Shown one piece after another: positions 55,439-64,000 of a DNA stretch of 64,000 nt. Positions within the stretch are counted from its first letter, which is position 1. Every line of letters begins with the position of its first letter. Source of the DNA: Tsukamurella tyrosinosolvens (GTDB lineage: Bacteria > Actinomycetota > Actinomycetes > Mycobacteriales > Mycobacteriaceae); contig NZ_FNSA01000003.1 of assembly GCF_900104775.1 (NCBI RefSeq), positions 1,364,001 through 1,428,000 on the forward strand. Reading direction: 5' to 3'. The translations under genes and the position numbers were made by a program. Below the pieces are notes generated by a model, which was given only the letters and a program-made list of their open reading frames with translations, did not search any database and was not told the DNA's origin.

Positions 55439-56734
55439 GTGACGGATTACCAGAGCATCGGGCGCACTCCGTGGGAACAGCGGTCGGCGTCCGAGATACG
55501 CCACTTCGCGCGCGGGCTCTCCGGGTCGGGCGTCGCGGCCGACGCGCGCGCGATCGGCAGCGCGGGGAACTCGCACGCCGACAGCCTCGCGGAACTCCAG
55601 CGAGACGCCGCCGCCCTGAGCCCCCGGTGGCGCGGGGAGGCCAAGGACCAGTCGTACGTCGAGATCGAGGTCTACACCACCCGCGCGTACACGAACGCCG
55701 TCGCGCTGCGCCGCCTCGTGGAGAACGTCGAGCAGCTGTCCGACACGGCGACCACGACGAACGAGCGGTTCAGCGACCTCCCCGATCCGGTGAACGGCGA
55801 GTTCGGTTCCGGCGCCACGATGGAGCGGCTCGCCGTGGCGGAGCAGGTGTCGAACACCTACACGGCGCCGGTCCAGTCGTCCGCGTCTACCCTGCCGCTG
55901 GGGGAGTCGAGCGGGCGGACCGACTTCCGGCACGTCGGGCCGGCGGCGCGGAAGAACGACAGCGCCGCCGCCGCGCCGGCGGCGCCGGACACGGTGGCGC
56001 CGACGTCCGGCTCCGGTACCGGAACCGGGACGACGGACACGGGCACGGGGTCCGGCTCCGGCGCGACGGACACGGGGACGGATCCCGCCGACACCACGAC
56101 GACCGGAACGGACACCGCGACGGACGGGGCCTCCGACGCCGCCGCGACCGGCACCGACACCGGAACCGGGACCGGGACCGGGACCGGCGCGGGCACCGGT
56201 ACCGGGACGGGATCGGGCGACCAGGGCGCGGGCACCGGACTCGGGACCGGCACCGACACCGCGCTCGACGACGGGACCGTCGACCCGCTCAACGACACCG
56301 AGACCCCGTCCTCCCTCCTCACGCCGTCCGCTTCCGTCCCGCTGACCTCGGCGGCCCGGACCGGCGCCGGCCTCTCCGGGCTCGGCGGCCGGGGCGATGT
56401 CGCGCGCACCGCCTCGCCGCTCGGTCTGCGCCAGGACACCGCGGTGGCGCGGTCCGCGGCCCCGCAGGTCGGCGCGGGCATGACCACCACCGGCGCGCGG
56501 CCCTCGACGGGTCCGTACGGCATGCCGGCGGCCGGCGCGGGCGCGCAGCGCGGCCAGGGCGACGGCCGGCACCGCGTGCCCGCGTACCTCATCGACCGCA
56601 AGAACGGTGAGGAGCTGGTGGGCGGCATGCCGCTCGTCGGGCCGGGCGTGATCGGCCAGTGGAAGTCCGACGGTCCGCCGGACGCCCCGCGCCCGCCCGC
56701 GCCGCCGGCTACGGGCGAGCCGCGCCCGCGTTGA
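55439..56734 (+). CDS. ESX-type-secretion-like protein with Gly/Thr repeat linker
   Basis: 431 residues from GTG 55439. A helical N-terminus (~1-150: SASEIRHFARGLSGSG, SYVEIEVYTTRAYTNAVALRRLVENVEQL) resembles WXG/PPE-like helical hairpins. A disordered centre (~185-285) is built from Gly-Thr, Ser-Gly and Asp-Thr repeats. The C-terminal tail has VPAYLIDRKNGEELVGGMPLVGPGVIGQW, a motif seen at the ends of actinobacterial secreted PPE-like proteins. No signal peptide. Type VII export is inference; no secretion genes adjoin. Confidence 0.6.
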   Translation: MTDYQSIGRTPWEQRSASEIRHFARGLSGSGVAADARAIGSAGNSHADSLAELQRDAAALSPRWRGEAKDQSYVEIEVYTTRAYTNAVALRRLVENVEQLSDTATTTNERFSDLPDPVNGEFGSGATMERLAVAEQVSNTYTAPVQSSASTLPLGESSGRTDFRHVGPAARKNDSAAAAPAAPDTVAPTSGSGTGTGTTDTGTGSGSGATDTGTDPADTTTTGTDTATDGASDAAATGTDTGTGTGTGTGAGTGTGTGSGDQGAGTGLGTGTDTALDDGTVDPLNDTETPSSLLTPSASVPLTSAARTGAGLSGLGGRGDVARTASPLGLRQDTAVARSAAPQVGAGMTTTGARPSTGPYGMPAAGAGAQRGQGDGRHRVPAYLIDRKNGEELVGGMPLVGPGVIGQWKSDGPPDAPRPPAPPATGEPRPR

Positions 56735-57527
56735 TCGCCGCGACGAGAGCGGGCAGCGTCGTCGCCGCGGTGCCCTGCCAGTGGTACGACGCGGCCGCGC
56801 TCAGTGGCGTGGCCTCCGGGTTGATCTCGATCACCGGGATCCCCGCGGCGAGCGCCGTCTCCGGCAGGCGCGCCGCCGGGTAGACGATGCCCGACGTGCC
56901 GATCACCAGCACCACGTCGGCCATGACGACCGCCGCCTCGGCCCGGCTCCAGGCGTCCATCGGCAGCGCCTCACCGAACCAGACGATGCCGGGCCGCACC
57001 AGCGACAGGCAGTGCATGCAGGTGGGCGGCGTCGCCCGCAGCTGCGGCGAGACGTCGGCGTCGTCGGGGAGGAAGGCGTCCGTTCCCAGGTAGGGCGTGC
57101 CGCAGTGCTCGCAGCGCGGGGAGAAGAGGCTGCCGTGCAGGTGCGAGATCACGCGTGAGCCCGCGCGCTCGTGCAGATCGTCGACGTTCTGCGTGACGAT
57201 CGAGACCGTGCGGTGCGAGGCCAGCTCCGCAAGGGCGATGTGGCCGTCGTTGGGGTCGGCCTGCCGCGCGACGTGCGCCCGCCACTGGTACCAGCCCCAG
57301 ACCAGGGCGTTGTCCCGGTTCCAGCCGTCGACGGAGGCGATCTCCTCCGGGTCGTACTGCTCCCACAGTCCGACCTGCGCCTCGCGGAACGTGGCGATGC
57401 CCGACTCGCGGCTCATGCCGGCACCCGTGAGCACCGCGATCGACTCAGCGGACCGCACCAGCTCCGCGACGGCGGCCGGAACGGGGACTGCGGCGGGGCG
57501 GTCGGAAGGGTGCATTCCGGGCTGCAT
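56709..57527 (-). CDS. cobB: Sirtuin NAD-dependent deacylase
   Basis: 272 residues. GAGMSRESGIATFR, TQNVDDLHERAG, catalytic His in HLHGSLF, four zinc cysteines (CEHC and CMHC), GTSGIVYP and INPEATPLS. Tyr and Arg in WGWYQWRAH correspond to the SIRT5/CobB acidic-acyl pocket, so desuccinylation is possible. Consumes NAD and gives nicotinamide, the substrate of the pncA product here. Its 3' end overlaps the convergent gene by 26 bases. Confidence 0.94.
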   Translation of the reverse strand: MQPGMHPSDRPAAVPVPAAVAELVRSAESIAVLTGAGMSRESGIATFREAQVGLWEQYDPEEIASVDGWNRDNALVWGWYQWRAHVARQADPNDGHIALAELASHRTVSIVTQNVDDLHERAGSRVISHLHGSLFSPRCEHCGTPYLGTDAFLPDDADVSPQLRATPPTCMHCLSLVRPGIVWFGEALPMDAWSRAEAAVVMADVVLVIGTSGIVYPAARLPETALAAGIPVIEINPEATPLSAAASYHWQGTAATTLPALVAAINAGAARP

Positions 57528-57835
57528 CGGCTCAGACTACCCACCGTCGACCGGGCCATGGGGTAGGTAACGATTCGATAACAACTGCTACTCGCGGGAA
57601 ACATCGGTGATCGCCGTCACGCGGTGGTGGACCTGCGTGGATTCACCCGTGTATCGGCATTCGGATACACCCGTGAATCGATATCTCCAAGCTACTCGCC
57701 GGTATACCCACTGGTTACATATCTGCACGTCAGAGGTAGTGCGAATCCTGTGGTCTCATGGAATACGGGTTTTCCGCGGGCCTGCCGCGGACGTGCCGTC
57801 ATAGCGGCGCGCAGCGAGCTGATCCGAGGAGATTC
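57528..57835. promoter_or_regulatory. fas upstream region with inverted and direct repeats
   Basis: 308 bases without a gene. GATTCACCCGTGTATC (57640-57655) and GATACACCCGTGAATC (57664-57679) pair as an inverted repeat at 14 of 16 positions with an 8-base spacer; the core CACCCGTG is also a direct repeat. GCTACTCGC occurs at 57588 and 57691, GGTATACC is at 57701. TTACAT and TACATATCT-like stretches nearby may hold the fas -10. A TetR-type FasR controls fas in mycobacteria, and this is the natural candidate site. Confidence 0.55.
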
Positions 57836-60800
57836 ATGACTGTCGACGACTTCGTCACCGCCAACGCACGCACCGCGAAGGGACCGCGGAGCAACGACGC
57901 ACTGGTGGACAGGTTGGCAGCGGGGGAGCAGTACGCGCTCACCTTCGGCGGTCAGGGCGGCCCCTGGCTGCCCGGCCTCGTCTCGCTCCTGGAGCAGACC
58001 GGCCTCGCCGACGACCCCGAGTACCGCGACCTCTTCGACGGCTTCGTGGCGCGCGCCGACAGCGTGCTCGAGCCCGTCCGCGCCGAGCTGCTCCGCGCAC
58101 AGGCCCTGACCTTCGACCCGATGCGCTGGCGCGACGCCTCCATCGCCGCCTCCGAGGCCGAGACCACCGACGACGAGGACGAGGACGCCGCGCAGGCCGC
58201 GACCGGCTCGTCGCGCCGCCTCCTCGCACCCCAGGTCGACGGTGCCGTCTTCTCCGTCCCCGGCGTCCTGTTCAGCCAGCTCGTCGCGCTCTACGGCCTC
58301 GAGGCGCAGGGCCTCGACCCGTGGGACGTGCCGCCGGTCGCCGCCATCGGCCACTCGCAGGGCCAGCTCGCCGTCTCCGCGTTCGCCTCGCGCGGCAACG
58401 AGGGTGACCTGCTCGCCATCGCGCGCCTGATCGGCGCCGCGGGCCGCGTCGTCGCCCGCCGCAAGGGCCTCGTCGCCCTCGGCGGCGCCACCCCGATGAT
58501 GGCCGTCACCGGCGTCCGCCAGGACAAGCTCGAGAAGCTGCTCGCCGACTTCACCGCCACCGTCGCCTTCGACGCCTGCGGCCCCGTCCTCGCCGTGCGC
58601 AACAACCGCAACTCCTTCGTGCTCACCGGCACCCCGAAGCTGCTCGCCGGCTTCCGCGAGTTCTGCGAGTCCGTGGCCGAGACGGAGGAGGAGCAGCGCA
58701 AGGAGAAGCTCACCGGCGGCGCCGCCTTCGCGCCCAAGTTCGAGGACGTCGCGGTCGACATCGGCTTCCACCACCCCGCGCTCGCCGACGGGGTCGGCCT
58801 GGTCACCGAATGGGCCGAGCGCTGCGGCCTCGACACCGACACCGCCGCCCGGCTCGCCGCCGCGGTCCTCGTCGAGCCCGTGGACTGGGTCGCCGAGGTC
58901 GAGGGCGCCATCGGCAAGGGCGCGCGCTGGCTGATCGACCTCGGCCCCGAGGACATCGCCACCAAGCTCTCCGCCGCCCCCGCCCGCGGCCGCGGCGTGG
59001 GCCTCGTGCCCGCGACCACGCTGCGCGGCGCCCGAAACCTCTTCTCGCCTGGTGGCGTGCCGGAGCTCCCGCTGGCCTGGTCGGAGTTCGCGCCGCGCCT
59101 GGTCACGCTGCCCGACGGCCGCACCGTGCTGTCCACCCGGTTCACCGAGCTCACCGGCCGCAGCCCGATCCTGCTCGCCGGCATGACGCCGACCACCGTC
59201 GATCCCGGCATCGTCGCCGCGGCCGCCAACGCCGGCCACTGGGCCGAGCTGGCCGGCGGCGGCCAGGTCACCGAGCCGATCTTCGCCGACAACGTCGCGA
59301 AGCTGACCGCGCTCCTGGAGCCGGGTCGCGCCGCGCAGTTCAACTCGCTCTTCCTCGACCCGTACCTGTGGAAGCTGCAGCTCGGCGGCAAGCGCATCGT
59401 GCAGAAGGCCCGCGCCGCGGGCGCCCCGCTCGACGGCGTCATCATCACCGCCGGCATCCCCGAGCTGGAGGAGGCCACGGCCCTCGTCGAGGAGCTCACC
59501 GAGGCCGGCATGCGGCACGTCGCCTTCAAGCCGGGCACCGTCGAGCAGATCCGCCAGGTGGCGCGCATCGCCGCCGAGGTCCCGCAGTACCCCGTCATCG
59601 TGCACGTCGAGGGCGGCAAGGCCGGCGGCCACCACTCCTGGGAGGACCTCGACGAGCTGCTGCTCGTCACCTACGCCGAGCTGCGTGACCGCAACAACGT
59701 CGTGCTCGCGGTCGGCGGCGGCATCGGCACCCCCGAGCTGGCGGCCGAGTACCTCTCCGGCGAGTGGTCGCGCAAGTACGGCGCCCCCGCGATGCCCGTG
59801 GACGGCATCCTCGTCGGCACCGCCGCGATGGCCACGCTTGAGGCCACCACCTCGGACGACGTCAAGCGCCTCCTGGCCGACATCCCCGGCACCCCCGACT
59901 GGATCGGCGCCGGCCACGCCGGGGGCGGCATGGCCTCGGGCCGCAGCCAGCTGGGCGCCGACATCCACGAGATCGACAACACCGCCTCCGCGTGCGGCCG
60001 CCTGCTCGACGAGGTCGCGGGTGACGGCGACGCCGTCGCCGAGCGTCGTGACGAGATCGTCGCCGCGATGGCCGGCACCGCGAAGCCCTACTTCGGCGAC
60101 GCCGATGCGATGACCTACGCGCAGTGGCTGGAGCGCTACCTCGAGCTCTCGGTCGGTACCCGCGAGCAGGTCGCCGCCGCCAACGCGAGCCGCTTCGGCG
60201 ACTACGGCTGGCTCGACATCACGCACCAGGACCGCTTCCTGTCGATGCTGCACCGCGCCGAGGCCCGCCTCGCGACCGAGGACCGCGGCCCCATCGCGAC
60301 CGCCTTCGCCGACGTCACCGCGACCGACGACGCCTACGCTGCGCTCGAGCAGCTGCTGCAGCGCTACCCGGAGGCCGCGGACACCCGCCTGCACCCCGCC
60401 GACGTGCCCTTCTTCGTCTCGCTGTGCCGCACCCCCGGCAAGCCGGTCAACTTCGTGCCCGTCGTCGACAAGGACGTCCGCCGCTGGTGGCGCTCCGACT
60501 CGCTGTGGCAGGCGCACTCGCCGCGCTACTCCGCCGACGAGGTGTGCATCATCCCCGGCCCGGAGGCCGTCGCCGGCATCACCCGCGTCGACGAGCCCGT
60601 CGGCGACCTGCTCAACCGCTTCGAGGCCGAGCTGGTCCGCCGCCGCCTCGGCGAGGGCGTCGTCGCGGAGGCCGTCGCCGGCCGCCGCGTGGTGCCGGGC
60701 GTCGAGTCCGTGCCGCTCGCGCGGGCCCTCGCGGCCACCAACGTGCTGTGGGCCGGCCGCCTCGTGCACAGCCCCATCGCCCGCCTCGGCTCGGGCAGCA

Positions 60801-63800
60801 CCTGGACCGTCGAGGCCGACGGCGACTCCGCCCTCCAGCCCGCCACCGGCGCCCGCCTGCGGGTGACGGGCGCGAACGCGGTCGTCCTCGAGATCCCGGT
60901 CTCGGGCACCGACCTCGTCATCCCGATCGAGGTCCCGGACAGCTGCGCCGACGGCGGCGTGCCCGTCATCGAGCTCGGCGCGGCCAGCGAGGCCATGTCG
61001 AAGCTGGTGGCACTGGCCGCCGCGGGCGACCTGCCCACCGTCTCCGACGGTGCCGCCACCATCGATTTCGAGTTCCGCGCCGAGGACGCCGCCGACCACG
61101 CGGCGATCACGGCGGACAGCCTCCCCGTGGGCCTGTCGGCCCTGTACGGCGACGAGCAGCTGGCCGTGCCGGACGCCTTCGTCGGCCTGTGCTGGCCCGC
61201 GTCCTTCGCCGTGGTCGGCGCCGCCACCACCGCCGAGGGCCGCCCCGTCGTCGAGGGCATGCTCGACCTGGTGCACCTCGATCACGCGATCGAGCTGGCC
61301 GCCAACCCGACGCCGGGCGCGTACCGCGCCACCGCGCGCCTGGAGGACGTGACCGCCACCGACATCGGCACCGTCGTCACCGTCGGCATCGACGTCCGCG
61401 CCCCCGGCGCCGACGCCCCCGCCGTGGTCATGACCGAGCGCTTCGCGATCCGCGGCCGCACCGGCGAGGCCGAGCTGGCCGACCCGCAGCCCGCGGGCGG
61501 CGCGCGCGGTGAGACCGCCACCGAGACCCCGCGCAAGCGGGTCCGCCAGGCCGTCGTCAACGCCCCGCAGGACATGAGCGGCTTCGCCGCCGTCTCCGGC
61601 GACCACAACCCGATCCACACCTCGCAGGTCGCGGCCAGCCTGGCCGGCCTGCCCGGCCCGATCGTGCACGGCATGTGGCTCTCGGCCGCCGCGCAGCAGG
61701 TGGCGTCCGCGTCCAACGGCGACGTCATGCACCGCAAGATCCGCGGCTGGACCACCCGATTCCTGGGCATGGTCCTCCCGGGCGACGAGGTGCAGTTCAC
61801 CGTCGAGCGCGTCGGCATCGACCGCGGCGGCGAGCTGCTCGAGGTCACCGCGCGGGTCGGCGACGATCTCGTGATGGCCGCCTCGGCCGTGGCCTTCCCG
61901 GCCGTCACCGCGTACGTCTTCCCCGGCCAGGGCATCCAGGGCAAGGGCATGGGCCTGAACCAGCGCTCGCGCAGCAAGGCCGCGCGCGAGGTCTGGGACG
62001 CCGCCGACGAGCACACGCGCGAGAACCTGGGCTTCTCCATCCTCGCCGTGGTCCGCGACAACCCGCTGTCGATCCGTGCCAACGGCACCCTCTACACCCA
62101 CCCCGACGGTGTGCTGTACCTGACCGAGTTCACCCAGGTCGCCATGGCGACCGTGGCCTGCGCCCAGCTCGCCGAGCTCACCGAGATCGGCGCTCGCGTC
62201 GACGATCCGATCATCGCCGGCCACTCCGTGGGCGAGTACAACGCGCTGGCCTCCGCCGGTGTGCTGCCGCTCGGCACGATCCTCGAGACGGTCTTCCACC
62301 GCGGCCGCATCATGCAGCAGCTGGTGCCCCGCGACGAGCAGGGCCGCAGCCCCTACGCGATGGCCGCGCTCCGCCCCGAGCTCTTCGACGTCGACGACGC
62401 CGACATCGCCGACTGGGTCGAGGGGAACCTCGAGGGCGCCGACGAGTTCGCCGAGATCGTCAACCTGAACCTGCGGGGCGCGCAGTACGTCGTCGTCGGC
62501 AACCAGGCCGGGCTCGACGCGCTGGAGAAGGCGATCGCCGAGCGCACCGGCAGCCCGAAGGCCTTCCAGCTGGTGCCCGGCATCGACATCCCGTTCCACT
62601 CCTCGGTGCTGCGCGACGGCGTGCCGGAGTTCGCGGCCCGCCTCCAGGAGCTGGTCCCGGCCGAGTTCGACTACACCAAGCTCGTCGGCAAGTACCTGCC
62701 GAACCTGGTGGCCCGCCCGTTCGAGCTGACCGCCGACTTCGCGGTCTCCATCCTCGACGTGGTGCCCAGCGAGCCGGTCCGCGCGCTCGTCGCCGACTGG
62801 GACGCGGCCGCCGCGAACCCGATGGCCACGGCCCGCACGCTGCTGATCGAGCTCCTCGCGTGGCAGTTCGCCAGCCCCGTCCGGTGGATCGAGACGCAGG
62901 ATCAGCTGCTCATCGACACCGATCACGGCGGCCTGGGCGTCGAGCGGTTCATCGAGGTGGGCCTCGCGTCCGCCCCGACGCTCGCGAACCTGGCCAGCCG
63001 CACGCTGGCCCTCGCCTCGTACCAGCGGGCCGCCGCGACCGTGCTCAACGCCGAGCGCGACGCCGCGAAGGTCTTCGCCACCGACGAGGACGTGCCCGAG
63101 GACGACGCCGCCGAGGCGACCGACGAGGCGGCGGCTCCCGCCGCCGCGGCCCCCGCTGCCGCTGCCCCGGCCGCCGCGCCGGTGGCGAGCGCACCGTCGG
63201 GCGGCCCCCGCCCGGCCGACCTCGGCTTCGACGCCGCGGATGCGACCCGTGCCATGATCGCGATCTGGACCAAGATGCGTCCGGACCAGCTGGAGAAGAC
63301 CGACACCATCGAGACGCTGTGCGACGGCGTGAGCTCGCGCCGCAACCAGCTGCTCCTCGACCTGGGCAGCGAGCTCAACCTCGGCGCCATCGACGGTGCC
63401 GCGGAGGCCGACCTGCCCACGCTGGCCGGCACCGTCACCAAGCTGGCGCGCACCTACAAGCCGCTCGGCCCCGTGCTCTCGGAGACCGTCGGCAACCAGC
63501 TGCGCAAGCTGCTGGGCTCCACCGGCAAGCGCCCGAACTACATCACCGAGTACGTCACCGGCACGTGGGAGCTGGGCCCGGGGTGGGCGCAGCACGCCGT
63601 GCTCGCGCTGGCCACCGGCACCCGCGAGGGCGCCTCGGTCCGCGGCGGCGACCTCGCGACGCTGCTCGACGGCCCGGTCTCCAACGCGGCCGCGCTCGAC
63701 GCGCTGATCGACCGCGCGGTCGCCGAGGTCGGAGCCGCGCAGGGCGTGCCCGTCGGCAAGCCGTCGGCCGGCGGCGGTGGCGGCGGTGCCACGGTCGACG

Positions 63801-64000
63801 CCGCAGCGCTCGCCGAGTTCACCTCGGCCATCACGGGGGAGGACGGCGCGCTCGCGTCGTCGGCCCGCGTGCTGCTGCAGAAGCTGGGCCTGGAGAGCGC
63901 CGAGAGCGGCCTGCCCGAGCTCGACGACGAGTCGGAGCGGCTCGCCGCCCTGATCGCCACCGAGCTGGGCGACGACTGGGCGAACGCGGTCGCGCCGGCC
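57836..64000 (+). CDS. fas: Type I fatty acid synthase (N-terminal 2055 residues, runs off window)
   Basis: Open from ATG 57836 (GAGGAG ahead) to the window edge; full enzymes are ~3000 residues. Multidomain megasynthase making C16-C26 acyl-CoAs that feed mycolate synthesis. Domains in order: acetyltransferase with GHSQGQL (Ser174); enoyl reductase with LLAGMTPTTVDPGIVAAAANAGH and HVEGGKAGGHHSWEDLDELL; hot-dog dehydratase AVSGDHNPIHTSQV (His ~1257); malonyl/palmitoyl transferase VFPGQGIQGKGMG and AGHSVGEY (Ser1464); an Ala/Pro linker (~1760-1790); ACP with CDGVSSRRNQL (Ser1833 or 1834). The ketoreductase begins after residue ~1880; ketosynthase lies outside. Confidence 0.97.
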   Translation, partial: MTVDDFVTANARTAKGPRSNDALVDRLAAGEQYALTFGGQGGPWLPGLVSLLEQTGLADDPEYRDLFDGFVARADSVLEPVRAELLRAQALTFDPMRWRDASIAASEAETTDDEDEDAAQAATGSSRRLLAPQVDGAVFSVPGVLFSQLVALYGLEAQGLDPWDVPPVAAIGHSQGQLAVSAFASRGNEGDLLAIARLIGAAGRVVARRKGLVALGGATPMMAVTGVRQDKLEKLLADFTATVAFDACGPVLAVRNNRNSFVLTGTPKLLAGFREFCESVAETEEEQRKEKLTGGAAFAPKFEDVAVDIGFHHPALADGVGLVTEWAERCGLDTDTAARLAAAVLVEPVDWVAEVEGAIGKGARWLIDLGPEDIATKLSAAPARGRGVGLVPATTLRGARNLFSPGGVPELPLAWSEFAPRLVTLPDGRTVLSTRFTELTGRSPILLAGMTPTTVDPGIVAAAANAGHWAELAGGGQVTEPIFADNVAKLTALLEPGRAAQFNSLFLDPYLWKLQLGGKRIVQKARAAGAPLDGVIITAGIPELEEATALVEELTEAGMRHVAFKPGTVEQIRQVARIAAEVPQYPVIVHVEGGKAGGHHSWEDLDELLLVTYAELRDRNNVVLAVGGGIGTPELAAEYLSGEWSRKYGAPAMPVDGILVGTAAMATLEATTSDDVKRLLADIPGTPDWIGAGHAGGGMASGRSQLGADIHEIDNTASACGRLLDEVAGDGDAVAERRDEIVAAMAGTAKPYFGDADAMTYAQWLERYLELSVGTREQVAAANASRFGDYGWLDITHQDRFLSMLHRAEARLATEDRGPIATAFADVTATDDAYAALEQLLQRYPEAADTRLHPADVPFFVSLCRTPGKPVNFVPVVDKDVRRWWRSDSLWQAHSPRYSADEVCIIPGPEAVAGITRVDEPVGDLLNRFEAELVRRRLGEGVVAEAVAGRRVVPGVESVPLARALAATNVLWAGRLVHSPIARLGSGSTWTVEADGDSALQPATGARLRVTGANAVVLEIPVSGTDLVIPIEVPDSCADGGVPVIELGAASEAMSKLVALAAAGDLPTVSDGAATIDFEFRAEDAADHAAITADSLPVGLSALYGDEQLAVPDAFVGLCWPASFAVVGAATTAEGRPVVEGMLDLVHLDHAIELAANPTPGAYRATARLEDVTATDIGTVVTVGIDVRAPGADAPAVVMTERFAIRGRTGEAELADPQPAGGARGETATETPRKRVRQAVVNAPQDMSGFAAVSGDHNPIHTSQVAASLAGLPGPIVHGMWLSAAAQQVASASNGDVMHRKIRGWTTRFLGMVLPGDEVQFTVERVGIDRGGELLEVTARVGDDLVMAASAVAFPAVTAYVFPGQGIQGKGMGLNQRSRSKAAREVWDAADEHTRENLGFSILAVVRDNPLSIRANGTLYTHPDGVLYLTEFTQVAMATVACAQLAELTEIGARVDDPIIAGHSVGEYNALASAGVLPLGTILETVFHRGRIMQQLVPRDEQGRSPYAMAALRPELFDVDDADIADWVEGNLEGADEFAEIVNLNLRGAQYVVVGNQAGLDALEKAIAERTGSPKAFQLVPGIDIPFHSSVLRDGVPEFAARLQELVPAEFDYTKLVGKYLPNLVARPFELTADFAVSILDVVPSEPVRALVADWDAAAANPMATARTLLIELLAWQFASPVRWIETQDQLLIDTDHGGLGVERFIEVGLASAPTLANLASRTLALASYQRAAATVLNAERDAAKVFATDEDVPEDDAAEATDEAAAPAAAAPAAAAPAAAPVASAPSGGPRPADLGFDAADATRAMIAIWTKMRPDQLEKTDTIETLCDGVSSRRNQLLLDLGSELNLGAIDGAAEADLPTLAGTVTKLARTYKPLGPVLSETVGNQLRKLLGSTGKRPNYITEYVTGTWELGPGWAQHAVLALATGTREGASVRGGDLATLLDGPVSNAAALDALIDRAVAEVGAAQGVPVGKPSAGGGGGGATVDAAALAEFTSAITGEDGALASSARVLLQKLGLESAESGLPELDDESERLAALIATELGDDWANAVAPA

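Noticed and set aside
57692-63595. A 1967-residue open frame antisense to fas
   Set aside because: Its composition is the mirror of fas codons, it has no family motifs and no ribosome site; fas carries all expected domains on the other strand. High GC makes stop-free shadows common.

Overview
The window is high-GC (about 70%), densely coding DNA from a mycolic-acid actinobacterium (order Mycobacteriales). Evidence: a giant type I fatty acid synthase with the AT-ER-DH-MPT-ACP order, a GlgE maltosyltransferase, the Mec-CysO-CysM cysteine pathway, an LpqH-type lipoprotein, an LCP ligase, and gene order matching the M. tuberculosis Rv1324-Rv1343c stretch from memory. glgP, an Rv1333-like gene and murI are missing from their usual places, so a Tsukamurella-, Gordonia- or Rhodococcus-like genus fits better than Mycobacterium. 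The genus call is inference.

Layout. 0-11.3 kb: end of a degenerate acyl-CoA-synthetase-like gene, a thioredoxin-fold/TPR co-chaperone, a sugar ABC importer without an ATPase, a frameshifted esterase, a FadD36-like synthetase, a LysR regulator divergent from malate:quinone oxidoreductase, an LpqH-type lipoprotein and a metallo-beta-lactamase-fold hydrolase. 11.3-17.7 kb: glgB, glgE and dinG, all leftward. 17.7-34.5 kb: an accessory block between dinG and pncB. It holds a vapBC remnant, several regulator/target pairs, and two leftward purine-catabolism operons: uraD-uraH-uricase-permease (urate to allantoin) and hyi-glxR-gcl-glxK (glyoxylate to phosphoglycerate). 34.5-46.5 kb: conserved core with pncA-pncB, clpS, mec-cysO-cysM, rhomboid, cAMP phosphodiesterase, rph-rdgB, LCP ligase, an iron/haem-flavoured patch, tRNA-Leu and lprD. 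46.5-64 kb: FadD15-like ligase, DEAD-box helicase, a 1405-residue helicase-nuclease, an AroE-like dehydrogenase, a secreted-looking Gly/Thr repeat protein, a sirtuin, and the first two thirds of fas.

Logic. The two purine operons handle the two ends of one pathway and share an almost identical promoter/operator. The allantoin-to-glyoxylate steps must lie elsewhere. pncA-pncB rebuild nicotinate mononucleotide from nicotinamide. mec-cysO-cysM make cysteine from phosphoserine and protein-bound thiocarboxylate.

Main non-gene observations: the shared purine promoter/operator; interlocked divergent -10 boxes between pncB and clpS; many leaderless start signals (TANNNT six or seven bases before ATG/GTG); an IdeR-like iron box over a start codon; perfect dyads at several regulator genes; and an octamer, GACGGTGC, present on either strand far more often than composition predicts.
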